From assembly GCA_030589895.1 (NCBI GenBank), contig JAUUZQ010000010.1:1-54272 (forward strand): 54,272 bases of DNA, given 5' to 3'. The notes under the pieces were generated by a model, which saw only the letters and a program-made list of their open reading frames with translations, was not told the DNA's origin and made no database searches. Shown one piece after another: positions 33,946 through 43,789 of this stretch. Numbering within the stretch: the first letter of the stretch is position 1; the number at the start of each line of letters is the position of its first letter. A program made the position numbers and the translations under genes. The stretch comes from Bacteroidales bacterium (lineage in GTDB: Bacteria > Bacteroidota > Bacteroidia > Bacteroidales > GCA-2748055).

Positions 33946-35100
33946 ATGAAAGGATTTGTTTCGTTTCTTGTATTCCTGACATTATTATCTTGCAATAGTG
34001 AGGTAAAGAAATCCTCTAAGAATAAGACTGGGGAGACAAAAATATTAAGTGATGCTGGTATTATTGTAAGAGATTATGTGAACAAGGATATTGTAATTGC
34101 TCACCGGGGAAGTTTATATTGGTCACCCGAGGAAACAGAACCGGCATTCAGATGGTCAAGAAACTATGGTACAGACTATCTTGAATTGGATGTCCAGTTA
34201 ACAAAAGACAGTATCCTGGTTGCCTTTCATGACAGCAAATTGATGAGAACAACAAATATTACTGAAGTATTCCCAGATAGAGCCGAATCAGGGATTAATG
34301 ACTTCACCTTAAAAGAGCTAAGAAACCTGGATGCAGGTTCCTGGTTCAATGCTGCAAATCCTGAAAGGGCAAAAAATAGTTTTGAAAATCTCAGGATACT
34401 TACTCTCGAAGATGTTGTTATGATCGCTGAAGGGTATAAGATCAAAGGTGTAAATGACCCTGAGCAGGAAATACAAAATGGTGAATGGACAGGTCATTAC
34501 CTTTATGAAAAAGATCCGGCAGACAATGGAAACAGACCTGGTTTATATATTGAGACAAAAAGCCCCAAACCAGGTACCGAAAGGATTCTTGCTATTGAGC
34601 TAGCGGGATTCGGATGGGATATAAATAATAATGCGAAGGAAATTGCTACAGAGAAAGGGAAGGTTGATATTGCCAATACTAAGGCTCGAATAATCCTTCA
34701 GTCTTTTTCCAGGAAGAGCATTATACAACTGGAACAGGTTTTACCTAATATCCCAAAATGCTTGCTTTTATGGCATCCAAATATGGGAGATGATATAAAA
34801 ACTGATTTAATAGAAGCTATTAATTTCGGGATCGATAACAATGTACATATCATTGGACCCAGTATCGCAGGAGAACCAAATAATTATGGAGAACTTACGG
34901 CTCAATGGATAACGGAATTATTTCACAGCGCCGGTATGATTATCCATCCTTATACCTTTGATACTGATAAACAATTTAACAATTATAGAGAACGGATAGA
35001 TGGTGTTTTCACAAACAGGATTGATCTTGCATTAAATATTTATAAGAGACAAGGTGATATTTCTCCAGAGGATTGTTTTGTAGAATTGGGATATCAATAA
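33946..35100 (+). CDS. glpQ: Glycerophosphodiester phosphodiesterase lipoprotein
   Basis: A 384-aa lipoprotein that releases glycerol-3-phosphate from glycerophosphodiesters. The start is ATG 33946, 7 bp after the GlpT stop: it gives a clean lipoprotein signal ending at Cys16 (TLLSC). An upstream in-frame ATG at 33907 lies inside the GlpT gene and is unlikely. GDPD motifs: IAHRGSLYWSPEETEPAF (His53, Arg54), YLELDVQLTKDSILVAFHD (Glu80, Asp82, His95), YIETKSP, and the C-terminal GVFTNRIDLAL. Being lipid-anchored, it would act in the periplasm or on the outer membrane and feed GlpT. Confidence 0.92.
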   Translation: MKGFVSFLVFLTLLSCNSEVKKSSKNKTGETKILSDAGIIVRDYVNKDIVIAHRGSLYWSPEETEPAFRWSRNYGTDYLELDVQLTKDSILVAFHDSKLMRTTNITEVFPDRAESGINDFTLKELRNLDAGSWFNAANPERAKNSFENLRILTLEDVVMIAEGYKIKGVNDPEQEIQNGEWTGHYLYEKDPADNGNRPGLYIETKSPKPGTERILAIELAGFGWDINNNAKEIATEKGKVDIANTKARIILQSFSRKSIIQLEQVLPNIPKCLLLWHPNMGDDIKTDLIEAINFGIDNNVHIIGPSIAGEPNNYGELTAQWITELFHSAGMIIHPYTFDTDKQFNNYRERIDGVFTNRIDLALNIYKRQGDISPEDCFVELGYQ

Positions 35101-35242
35101 TTTTTTTACACATGATATATTTTCAAATTAAATTACTGACTGAAAAAGAGGGCGTATATGAGGATTATTTCTTAAATTTTGATTGTTTTTAAAAATCTCA
35201 GAATAAGCAACTTATTAATTTCAAATACTAAAACTATTAATT

Positions 35243-38200
35243 ATGAAAAAGAAAATTACTTTACTATTTGCCTTTTGTGCAATAAGTATTTGGTCCTTTG
35301 GACAAATATTTATTACGGAAATTGCAGATCCGAATGACGATGCTTCCGCCAGGTATGTTGAGTTGTATAATGCCGGGGATACAGAGGTAGACCTGAATAC
35401 CGGATATAGAATTCAGCGATATACGAATGCCAATGCTGCTGTAACTGGTGATGAAGCCTTAACAGGCATTATCCCTGCAAAAGGTTTTTATATCGTAGCG
35501 GCTGATGCCAGTGGATTTGAAGCGGCATTTGGATTTGCACCTGATCAGGATATAGGTGGCGGAGGACCCGCAGACAGCAATGGTGACGATCAGATTCAAC
35601 TGGTAGATCCCAGTGCAGCTGTATTAGATATTTATGGAGTACCTGGGGAAGACGGTACTGGAACCTGTCATGAATTTGAAGACGGAAGAGCTGAAAGAAA
35701 AGCCTCTGTAACAACCGGTAATGCAGGTACCTGGTTTGATTCCAACTGGAATATATGGGGTGACTCAGATATTTCAGGATGTACCAGTCATGTTACTCAG
35801 CCAATAAATACTTATGATGAAATCTTTGATCCGAGGGAATGGATAGGACAAGCAACCCCTGTTATTAATTTTGTAATTTCAAGTTCTGAAGTAGCCGAAG
35901 ATGGAGTAAGTATTGATGTATGTGCAACCATTAGAAATCCAAGTGCATCTGAGGCAACAACAGTTGATATCAACGTCTCCGGTGTAAATACTGCAGTTAA
36001 TGGAACAGACTATTCGAGCATTACTTTTCCTTCTACCTTGACCTTCCCGGCAGGCAGTAGTGACAATCAATGTCTGACATTTACTATTACGGACGATACG
36101 GACGAGGAAAAGACAGATACGATTTCACTTAAACTGGAAAATATTACCGGAACCAATGCAGCAATTGGATCAAAATTCAGACATACACTTCTAATTACTG
36201 ACAATGATACACCAACCTGTGATTTGGTTCTTGACCCAGCTGATGCAGTTTGTGATGCGATCGCTCTCGGAACGGACACTTATACCATAAATATTCCATA
36301 TACCGGTGGCGGCAGCTCGACTTATGTAATCACTTCAAAATCGGGTGTCATTACAGGAGATGATCCTACATCAGTTGCATCAGGATCAATTGTGATTACA
36401 GGCAATAACGAAGGAATAAATGATACAATTTCAATATACAATACTGCTGCAGGCGGATCATGTGAATATGAAATTGTAGTAGAAGCTCCTGTTTGTTATC
36501 CAGATAGCTATGGTAATATATTTATTACAGAAATAGCTGATCCCAAAGATAACACTTCGGCCAGGTATGTGGAGCTTTTTAATGCTGGAGATGAAGATGT
36601 TGATCTTAGCGCAGGTTTCGCTCTTCAGCGATATACAAATGGAAATGTTGACCCACAAACTATTAAACTTTTAACTGGGATTATCCCTGCAAAAGGTTTC
36701 TACATTGTTGTAAGAAATGCCAGTATTTTTGAATCAACGTATGGATTTGATCCGGACCAGGAGATTGGTGATGCAGGACCTGCAGACAGCAACGGGGACG
36801 ACCAAATTCAATTGGTGGATCCAAATTCAGTAGTAAGAGATATATTTGGAGTGCCTGGTGAAGATGGAACAGGAACCTGTCATGGATTTGAAGACGGGAG
36901 AGCTGAAAGAGCAATAACTGTAACTGCTGAAAATGGCGGAACTTGGAATGAAGCTAACTGGAATGTTTGGGGAGTTACGGAATCTCTTTCATGCACCAAT
37001 CATATTACTCTCGCAGTCAATACTACGGATAATATGTTCGATCCTGGAGTATGGATTGGCTACGTACCAGTATATACGATAGTGAATTTTGAGTATTTAA
37101 GCTCAGAAATAGCTGAAAACGGAGCAACAATAGATGTATGTGTAACAATCTTAAACCCTGATGCAACAAATGCAACAACTGTTGATATCAATGTACTGGA
37201 CGAAAGTACTGCAACAAATGGCTCTGATTATGCAAGCATTACTTTCCCACAGACACTAACTTTTCCAGCAGGCAGCATTGATAATCAATGTCTGACTATT
37301 ACAATTACTGACGACACTGAAGCTGAATTACCTGATACCCTCGCTTTAAGTCTGGAAAATGCTCTTGGAGGCTTAACTGCGGAATTAGGTGCACAAGCAA
37401 AACATGTACTCATAATAACAGACAATGATATTATTTGTCCAGCTGCAGGAGATATCATTGTTACTGAAGTAATGCAAAATCCTTCAGCAGTTTCTGACGC
37501 AAACGGAGAATGGTTCGAAATACATAATACTACAGGAGCTGATATTGACCTGTTCGGTATGCTATTTAAAGATGATCAGACTGCATCTGAAATGATCCTC
37601 ATAGACGAATCATTGATAATTTCAGCAGATGGCTACCTGGTATTTGCGGTTGACGGTGATACTGCAATTAATGGGGGCGTAAGAGCAGATTTTGCTTACC
37701 GTGACGATCCACTGTTCACATTATCTAATTCAACAGATGGAATTGTATTTACTTGTTTGGGTACAGGTATTGATACAGTAATCTGGGATAATGGAGCGAC
37801 CTTCCCGGATCCAAATGGCAAAAGCATGTCCCTGAAGAAAGACTTCATGAATGCTACTGCCAATGATCTTGGTGTAAATTGGGAAGAAGCTACAATCGCC
37901 TATGGAGATGGAGATAAGGGAACCCCGGGATGCGCAAACGATGCTGCATGTTGTTACCTTGTTGTTGAAGATGCTGTAACTTCATGTGATGCTGCCACAT
38001 ACGATGTGGATACTTATACCGCAACTGTTAATTTTACTGATGGTGGTGGATCGGTATATGATATCACAAGTACAGTTGGAACAGTTGGAGGAGATGATCC
38101 TTCAACAACATCAAGCGGAACAATAAGCATTACAGGTATTAATGAAGGAACAGATGCTACTGTAACAATTAGTAACGCTGCAACAGGCGGGACATGTAAT

Positions 38201-39016
38201 TTCATTATAGAAGTAACAAGCCCAACATGCTTCACCTTAATCTGTGCTGATGCAGGCAGTGTAATTATAACTGAGATCATGCAAGATCCTTCAGCTGTAG
38301 GCGATGATTTAGGAGAGTGGTTTGAAGTATACAACACCACAGCTTCTGACATTAATCTCCAGGGATGGAATGTAATTGACGACGATAAGTCACTTGAGGA
38401 TGAGGGATTTACCATTGAGAATTCTCTTGTTATCGCTGCTGGAAGTTATTTGGTGTTTGCCAATAACGGAGACGCGGCAAGCAATGGTGGCCTGCCAACA
38501 CCAGATTATATTTTCACAACAGACTTCCTGCTTGGGAATAATTCAGATGGCATGAAACTAGAATGTTCATCAACAATTATTGATCAGGTTATATGGGATG
38601 GAGGCACTAATTTCCCTGATCCAACCGGAGCAAGTATGGCTCTACATCCAAACCATTACTCTGCAATTGATAATGATGACGGCGCTAACTGGAATATAGC
38701 AACAACTGCCTATGGAGATGGTGATTTTGGAACTCCGGGCGTTGTAAATGAAACGGTTTCGGTTAACCTGAATAAAATGAATAATTTCATAATTTATCCT
38801 AATCCGACAAACGATGGCCGTTTTACTATTCGTTTTTCAGCAGAAGCTAAAGGATCAAGGTCAATAATGATCTTTGACATGCTGGGTAAACGGGTGTTTG
38901 ATAAAACAGATCTAAATAAAGATGAGTTAATATCTACTGATTTAGATACAGGAATCTACATACTAAAAGTTACTGAAAATAATAAATCCGGTATGCTTAG
39001 ACTGGTAGTAGAGTAA
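35243..39016 (+). CDS. T9SS-secreted multi-domain protein with repeated lamin-tail and Calx-beta modules
   Basis: A 1257-aa protein. Signal peptide 1-20 (SIWSFGQ). Lamin-tail-type domains start near residues 21, 427, 740 and about 985 (IFITEIADPNDD..ARYVELYNAGD; VTEVMQNPSAV..GEWFEIHNTTG). Calx-beta-like units lie near 205-325 and 612-735 (SSEVAEDGVSIDVCATI, ITFPSTLTFPAGSSDNQCLTFTITDDT). Two Ig-like spacers (TYTINIPYTGGGSSTYVIT, TYTATVNFTDGGGSVYDIT) follow the same internal duplication. Residues about 1180-1257 are a T9SS type A sorting tail (FIIYPNPTNDGRF ... LDTGIYILKVTE). No nuclease or other catalytic domain is visible, although lamin-tail domains often accompany exonuclease-like proteins. 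Likely a surface or adhesive matrix protein. Confidence 0.85.
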   Translation: MKKKITLLFAFCAISIWSFGQIFITEIADPNDDASARYVELYNAGDTEVDLNTGYRIQRYTNANAAVTGDEALTGIIPAKGFYIVAADASGFEAAFGFAPDQDIGGGGPADSNGDDQIQLVDPSAAVLDIYGVPGEDGTGTCHEFEDGRAERKASVTTGNAGTWFDSNWNIWGDSDISGCTSHVTQPINTYDEIFDPREWIGQATPVINFVISSSEVAEDGVSIDVCATIRNPSASEATTVDINVSGVNTAVNGTDYSSITFPSTLTFPAGSSDNQCLTFTITDDTDEEKTDTISLKLENITGTNAAIGSKFRHTLLITDNDTPTCDLVLDPADAVCDAIALGTDTYTINIPYTGGGSSTYVITSKSGVITGDDPTSVASGSIVITGNNEGINDTISIYNTAAGGSCEYEIVVEAPVCYPDSYGNIFITEIADPKDNTSARYVELFNAGDEDVDLSAGFALQRYTNGNVDPQTIKLLTGIIPAKGFYIVVRNASIFESTYGFDPDQEIGDAGPADSNGDDQIQLVDPNSVVRDIFGVPGEDGTGTCHGFEDGRAERAITVTAENGGTWNEANWNVWGVTESLSCTNHITLAVNTTDNMFDPGVWIGYVPVYTIVNFEYLSSEIAENGATIDVCVTILNPDATNATTVDINVLDESTATNGSDYASITFPQTLTFPAGSIDNQCLTITITDDTEAELPDTLALSLENALGGLTAELGAQAKHVLIITDNDIICPAAGDIIVTEVMQNPSAVSDANGEWFEIHNTTGADIDLFGMLFKDDQTASEMILIDESLIISADGYLVFAVDGDTAINGGVRADFAYRDDPLFTLSNSTDGIVFTCLGTGIDTVIWDNGATFPDPNGKSMSLKKDFMNATANDLGVNWEEATIAYGDGDKGTPGCANDAACCYLVVEDAVTSCDAATYDVDTYTATVNFTDGGGSVYDITSTVGTVGGDDPSTTSSGTISITGINEGTDATVTISNAATGGTCNFIIEVTSPTCFTLICADAGSVIITEIMQDPSAVGDDLGEWFEVYNTTASDINLQGWNVIDDDKSLEDEGFTIENSLVIAAGSYLVFANNGDAASNGGLPTPDYIFTTDFLLGNNSDGMKLECSSTIIDQVIWDGGTNFPDPTGASMALHPNHYSAIDNDDGANWNIATTAYGDGDFGTPGVVNETVSVNLNKMNNFIIYPNPTNDGRFTIRFSAEAKGSRSIMIFDMLGKRVFDKTDLNKDELISTDLDTGIYILKVTENNKSGMLRLVVE

Positions 39017-39035
39017 TATTTTTAAGTGTAATTTT

Positions 39036-39067
39036 AAAAGAGGCTGTCAAACTCGACAGCCTCTTTT
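39036..39067. terminator. Bidirectional terminator between T9SS protein and mutS
   Basis: A perfect 13-bp stem, AAAAGAGGCTGTC (39036-39048) with GACAGCCTCTTTT (39055-39067), and a 6-nt loop. It has an A-run on one side and a T-run on the other, so it can end transcripts from both convergent genes. Confidence 0.88.
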
Positions 39068-39113
39068 GATATATATAGCATTAAGGATAAAATTACTATG
39101 GTAAATTTTAAAT

Positions 39114-41747
39114 TTAGGGATACTTCTTATTTAATCCAATAAATTTTTTGATTTCGTTAAGCTTATTAAGCGCCTCAACGGGGGTTAAATTATTAATGTC
39201 GGTATTGGCAATTTCGTCTCTTACCTGCTTCAGTACAGGATCGTCAAGGTTAAAAAAACTCATCTGCATTCCCTCTCGCTTGGCCCCAAGGTCACCAACT
39301 GGCCGGCTCACTTCTTTTCCCTCTCCACCTTTTTCCAGCTCTGCCAGAATTTCATTGGCACGTTTAACAACACTATTCGGCATCCCGGCCATTCGGGCAA
39401 CATGAATGCCAAAACTATGCTCACTTCCACCTTTTACGAGTTTTCTTAAAAAGATCACCCTGTTTTCCAGCTCTTTAATAGATATATTAAAATTTTTAAC
39501 CCTTGGAAATAAGGCTTCCATTTCATTGAGTTCATGATAGTGTGTGGCAAAAAGTGTTTTCGCCCTCCATTTTGGATGTTCATGAATAAATTCCACCATT
39601 GCCCATGCAATAGAAATCCCGTCATAGGTGCTGGTTCCACGGCCAATTTCATCCAATATTATCAGACTGCGATCGGAAAGATTGTTAAGAATACTTGCCG
39701 ACTCCAGCATCTCAACCATAAATGTTGACTCCCCCAATGAAATATTATCTGAAGCTCCTACCCTGGTGAAAATTTTATCCACCCACCCGAGCTTAGCCGA
39801 TTGTGCCGGGACGAAACTTCCCATCTGCGCCATCAGAGATATCAGGGCAACCTGTCTGAGTAAAGCAGATTTACCAGACATGTTTGGTCCGGTAAGAATT
39901 ATCACCTGCTGCTCTTCATTGTCCATGTATACATTATTGGTCACATACTCCTCATCAAGCGGGAGCTGGTGTTCAATAACCGGGTGCCTGCCTTCCTTAA
40001 TATCAATAACAGTACTTTGATTCAGTTCCGGTCTTACGTATTGATTTTTTATGGCAATAGTGCTGAACGATAATAAAACGTCCAGTCTGGCAATGAGGGA
40101 TGCATTCAATTGAATAGCCGGGATAAAATCTGAAATATATAAGACGAGTTCATTAAAAATACGCGCCTCAAGTGCCAGGCTTTTTTCCTCTGCTCCAAGG
40201 ATCTTCTCTTCATACACCTTTAATTCTTCAGTAATATAACGCTCCGCACTTACCAGTGTCTGTTTGCGAATCCACTCCTCAGGCACCTTGTCTTTGTGGG
40301 TGTTTCTTACTTCGATGTAGTAACCAAATACATTGTTAAAACCGATCTTTAAACTTGTAATCCCTGTTCTCTCTATTTCCCGCTCCTGAATTTTGGTGAG
40401 AAAACCCTTCCCCGACTTCATTATTTCACGGTACTCATCCAGCTCCTCAGAAACACCATTTGCCACAACATTTCCCTTGTTAAGCATATTGGGTGCGTCT
40501 TCTGTGATTTCAGCCTGAATTCTCTCCTTTACCGAGAGACAGGGATTGATCTGCTCTGAGATTTTTTTAAGTGCTGGTTCTGAGCTATTCTTGCAACTCT
40601 CTCTAATGGGCTCAATGGCATTTAAGGCATTTTTTAATTGTAAAAGTTCTCTTGGCGACACCTTTCCAACGGCAATTTTTGAAACAATTCTTTCCAGATC
40701 ACCTATCAATTTTAAATTTCCCTCCAATTCGGATGAAAATACTTCATCTTCTGAAAAGAATTCCACCATTTGATGTCTCTCCCTGATCAGTAAAATATCT
40801 TTCAGGGGCAATGCAATCCATCGCTTCAATAGTCGGGATCCCATTGGAGATATAGTATGATCCATCACCTCAAGCAGTGTTTTTCCACCTTCATGAAGCG
40901 CCTGAAAAAGTTCTAAATTTCGGATGGTAAATCTATCCAACCATACATAATGATCTTCCTCAATTCGTGAGATTGTGGTAATATGACTGGTCCTGTTGTG
41001 CTGTGTAAGATCCAAATATTGTAAGATAGCACCACTTGCAATTATGCCATAATTGAGACGCTGAACGCCAAAACCTTTCAGGTTCTTTGTTTTGAACTGT
41101 TTTAGGAGTTTATCTTTTGCATTGTCTTCGGTAAAAACCCAATCCTCCATGGGATAGGTATAATAGCCCGTTCCAAACTTCTCTTCGAAAAGTTGATTTT
41201 TACTGCGTTCTATCAAGACCTCTTTTGGCGTGAAAGAGCTCAGTAATTTATCAATGTATTCAATATTTCCTTCTGCAGTAAGAAATTCTCCTGTTGAGAT
41301 ATCCAGAAATGAAATACCGGCAATAAGATTATCCATAAATATACTGGCCAGAAAGTTATTCTCCTTGTGCTCCAACACGTTTTCATGGGTTGTTACACCT
41401 GGAGTTACCAACTCTGTAATTCCCCGCTTCACAATCTTCTTGGTCATTTTCGGATCTTCGAGCTGCTCACAAATGGCTACCCTTTGTCCTGCCCGCACAA
41501 GTTTTGGAAGATAGGTATCCACAGCATGATAAGGAAAGCCGGCAAGCTCAACAAATGATGCTGCCCCGTTGGCTCTTCGTGTAAGTGTAATACCCAATAT
41601 ATCAGCCGTTCGAATAGCATCCTCTCCAAATGTTTCATAGAAATCTCCCACCCTGAACAGAAGTATTGCATCAGGATGCTGCGCCTTAATGGTGAAATAC
41701 TGCTTCATCAAGGGGGTTTCAACGATATTTTTCGGTGGTTTACTCAA
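39114..41747 (-). CDS. mutS: DNA mismatch repair protein MutS
   Basis: Mismatch recognition ATPase of 877 aa. The mismatch-binding Phe-x-Glu is [14 protein letters not shown] with Phe36 and Glu38, the same numbering as in E. coli MutS. Domain II/III core and clamp follow, then the ATPase: Walker [30 protein letters not shown], Walker [18 protein letters not shown] and the FATHYHEL switch. The C-terminal helix-turn-helix segment is [15 protein letters not shown]. It starts at 41747 and is convergent with the T9SS gene, sharing its terminator. A housekeeping gene with nothing unusual. Confidence 0.98.
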   Translation of the reverse strand: MSKPPKNIVETPLMKQYFTIKAQHPDAILLFRVGDFYETFGEDAIRTADILGITLTRRANGAASFVELAGFPYHAVDTYLPKLVRAGQRVAICEQLEDPKMTKKIVKRGITELVTPGVTTHENVLEHKENNFLASIFMDNLIAGISFLDISTGEFLTAEGNIEYIDKLLSSFTPKEVLIERSKNQLFEEKFGTGYYTYPMEDWVFTEDNAKDKLLKQFKTKNLKGFGVQRLNYGIIASGAILQYLDLTQHNRTSHITTISRIEEDHYVWLDRFTIRNLELFQALHEGGKTLLEVMDHTISPMGSRLLKRWIALPLKDILLIRERHQMVEFFSEDEVFSSELEGNLKLIGDLERIVSKIAVGKVSPRELLQLKNALNAIEPIRESCKNSSEPALKKISEQINPCLSVKERIQAEITEDAPNMLNKGNVVANGVSEELDEYREIMKSGKGFLTKIQEREIERTGITSLKIGFNNVFGYYIEVRNTHKDKVPEEWIRKQTLVSAERYITEELKVYEEKILGAEEKSLALEARIFNELVLYISDFIPAIQLNASLIARLDVLLSFSTIAIKNQYVRPELNQSTVIDIKEGRHPVIEHQLPLDEEYVTNNVYMDNEEQQVIILTGPNMSGKSALLRQVALISLMAQMGSFVPAQSAKLGWVDKIFTRVGASDNISLGESTFMVEMLESASILNNLSDRSLIILDEIGRGTSTYDGISIAWAMVEFIHEHPKWRAKTLFATHYHELNEMEALFPRVKNFNISIKELENRVIFLRKLVKGGSEHSFGIHVARMAGMPNSVVKRANEILAELEKGGEGKEVSRPVGDLGAKREGMQMSFFNLDDPVLKQVRDEIANTDINNLTPVEALNKLNEIKKFIGLNKKYP

Positions 41748-41766
41748 AATCAGGGTAATTAAAAAC

Positions 41767-41774
41767 CAAAAATA
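41767..41774 (-). promoter_or_regulatory. Candidate -7 box for mutS
   Basis: The minus strand reads TATTTTTG, a match to TAnnTTTG, 20 bp upstream of the mutS start. The leader would be only about 13 nt. Confidence 0.38.
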
Positions 41775-41835
41775 GTGGTTCTCTGTTTAAAAGAGAAGGT
41801 AAGGAAACAAAATATAAGCTTTGTTGATAAATTTC

Positions 41836-41931
41836 TTCTGCGCTAAAGCTTCGAAGGACACAGTCCCTTCTGCACTAAAGCTTCGAAGGACGCAGTCTCT
41901 GCTGCCCTGAAGCTTAGAAAGACAAGACAGG
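41836..41931 (+). repeat. Three tandem 32-bp repeat units
   Basis: Units at 41836-41867, 41868-41899 and 41900-41931. The first two are nearly identical (consensus TTCTGCRCTAAAGCTTCGAAGGAC plus RCAGTCYC). The third is degenerate (CTGAAGCTTAGAAAGACAAGAC). Each contains AAGCTTcgAAG, partly self-complementary. There are no spacers, so it is not a CRISPR array. It lies in the gap between the mutS promoter and the divergent reductase gene. Confidence 0.8.
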
Positions 41932-42000
41932 AGATGCTTAAAAAATATTCATAATCGTATTGCTTTCAACTTTTTTGTCCTTCAGTGGTTATCTACTATT

Positions 42001-42717
42001 ATGAAGAGAAAAACAAGTTTATTGGAGATAAGTCCCATGCCTTCAGGAGAATTAAAATACATAAAAAAATCACAATTGACCAAAGTTGCCCTTAGTTCTT
42101 CGAAAGAGCTTACGGAAGAAGTGTATTTAATCAGTTTTAAACGAGAGTTTGAGTTTTTACCCGGACAGGTAATCGGAATTTCTCCTGAAGAAGACGGGCC
42201 AAGAAGGCTTTATAGTATATGCAGTGGTGCGGATGATGATGAGGTTAAAATTCTTTACAATGTTGTTAAAGAAGGTTATGTAACCCCTCGTCTTTCTGAT
42301 TTAAGGGAGGGAGATGCAATTTGGATTACTGCTCCGCGCGGAAAGTTCCTTTACGATGATGGTCCGGCATACTGGATCTCAACCGGAACAGGAATAGCAC
42401 CCTTTTATTCAATGTTCAGATCCGGATTATTTGAAAATAAAAGACTAATTCATGGTGAAAGGTTTATTGAACGCTTCTGGTTTTCTGATGAGCTTCGGGA
42501 TAATTTCGGAGACAACTACCTGCGTTGTTGTTCGCAAGAGAGTGATGAAAGCACATTTAATGGCCGTGTTACCGAATACCTGAAAACTACTGATCATCTC
42601 CCTGCTGATTATAAATACTATCTTTGCGGAAGAGCAGAAATGGTTGTTGAGGCAAGGGATATTCTCATAGGAAGAGGAATTCCGTTCAATAATATTATTT
42701 CAGAGATATATTTCTGA
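42001..42717 (+). CDS. Ferredoxin--NADP reductase-like FAD/NAD-binding oxidoreductase
   Basis: A 238-aa flavoprotein. FAD-binding barrel about residues 20-110 with EFLPGQVIGIS and the family RRLYSICSG (RxYS) motif. A phosphate loop motif for the nicotinamide cofactor follows at GTGIAPFYSMF, and the C-terminal YYLCGRAEMVVEARDILIGRG is the conserved CG..xM helix. Size and layout fit the small Fpr-like ferredoxin/flavodoxin reductases. Partner and direction are unknown. Start ATG 42001; a second ATG at 42037 (MPSGELK) would also work. Its stop is 1 bp before the rlmN start, so they are probably cotranscribed. Confidence 0.85.
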   Translation: MKRKTSLLEISPMPSGELKYIKKSQLTKVALSSSKELTEEVYLISFKREFEFLPGQVIGISPEEDGPRRLYSICSGADDDEVKILYNVVKEGYVTPRLSDLREGDAIWITAPRGKFLYDDGPAYWISTGTGIAPFYSMFRSGLFENKRLIHGERFIERFWFSDELRDNFGDNYLRCCSQESDESTFNGRVTEYLKTTDHLPADYKYYLCGRAEMVVEARDILIGRGIPFNNIISEIYF

Positions 42718-42718
42718 T

Positions 42719-43744
42719 ATGAACAAGGACAGACTTTTTGGTAAAACACTGAAAGAAATGCAAGCTATTGTGAAAAAGCTTGAATTGCCCGGATTTACAG
42801 CAGGACAAATTACCGACTGGCTCTATAAGAAAAAGATATCTCATATCGATGAGATGACAAATCTCTCTAAATCGGCAAGAGAAATACTCAACGCTTCCTA
42901 TGTGTTGGGACTGGAAAGCTCTCAAAAGGTACAGTCCTCAACTGACGGAACAAAGAAATACCTTTTCAATTCATCTTCAGAAAAATTCATTGAAACTGCT
43001 TTTATTCCGGATAAAGACAGGCATACGGTCTGTGTATCTACTCAGGTGGGTTGTAAAATGGGCTGTTTATTTTGCATGACCGGGAAACAGGGATTTCAGG
43101 GGAATCTAACAGCAGGAGAAATTGTAAATCAGGTAAGAAGTATTGATGAATGGGAATCGGTTAGTAATATTGTTTACATGGGGATGGGAGAGCCTCTCGA
43201 TAACCTGGATGAAGTATTAAAAAGTCTTGAAATTTTCACATCCGATTGGGGTCTGGCAATGAGTCCGAGAAGAATTACAGTATCAACTATAGGCATCACT
43301 CCTTCTTTAGTAGAGTTCCTGGAAAAGAGCAACGCACACCTGGCTGTCAGTTTACACTCCCCATTCGATCATGAACGCAAAATGCTCATGCCGATTCAGC
43401 AGGTTTATCCGATTGATGAGGTGCTTAAGGAAATTCGCTCATGGGATTTTGGTCGTCAGCGCCGCGTTTCATTTGAGTATATCATGTTTAAGGATCTGAA
43501 TGATACACAAAGACATATAGATGAGCTGGCTAAAATTCTTAATGGCATCCGTTGTCGCATTAACCTGATCCGTTTTCACCCCATTCCCGATACGCCTCTG
43601 GATAGCTCATCAGATGAAACCATTGCATCATTCAAAGATCAATTGAACGCCAAAGGAATTATAACAACAATCAGGGCAAGCCGGGGAGAAGATATTTACG
43701 CTGCATGCGGATTACTTTCCACAAAAAAACAGATGGAAAAATAA
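42719..43744 (+). CDS. rlmN: 23S rRNA (adenine2503-C2)/tRNA methyltransferase RlmN
   Basis: A radical SAM enzyme of 341 aa that methylates C2 of A2503 in 23S rRNA and A37 in some tRNAs. The cluster motif is CKMGCLFC with Cys112, Cys116 and Cys119. The substrate-binding blocks VYMGMGEPLDN, VSTIGITPS, LAVSLHSP and INLIRFHPIPDTP are present. The catalytic Cys near the C-terminus is Cys330 (AACGLL). The N-terminal accessory domain is intact. It follows the reductase gene by a single base and precedes comF by 45 bp. Confidence 0.97.
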   Translation: MNKDRLFGKTLKEMQAIVKKLELPGFTAGQITDWLYKKKISHIDEMTNLSKSAREILNASYVLGLESSQKVQSSTDGTKKYLFNSSSEKFIETAFIPDKDRHTVCVSTQVGCKMGCLFCMTGKQGFQGNLTAGEIVNQVRSIDEWESVSNIVYMGMGEPLDNLDEVLKSLEIFTSDWGLAMSPRRITVSTIGITPSLVEFLEKSNAHLAVSLHSPFDHERKMLMPIQQVYPIDEVLKEIRSWDFGRQRRVSFEYIMFKDLNDTQRHIDELAKILNGIRCRINLIRFHPIPDTPLDSSSDETIASFKDQLNAKGIITTIRASRGEDIYAACGLLSTKKQMEK

Positions 43745-43789
43745 TTCAATATTTTACGATATTCTTCTGTCTCATCACATTAATCTGGT

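Noticed and set aside
38014-38415. 133-codon open frame on the minus strand
   Set aside because: Antisense to the repeated T9SS protein; open frames there follow from its biased Gly/Thr/Asp-rich coding sequence.
39628-40020. 130-codon open frame on the plus strand
   Set aside because: Opposite the conserved ATPase part of mutS.
41836-41931. Possible CRISPR array
   Set aside because: The units are head-to-tail with no spacers, the third is degenerate, and no cas genes are in the window.
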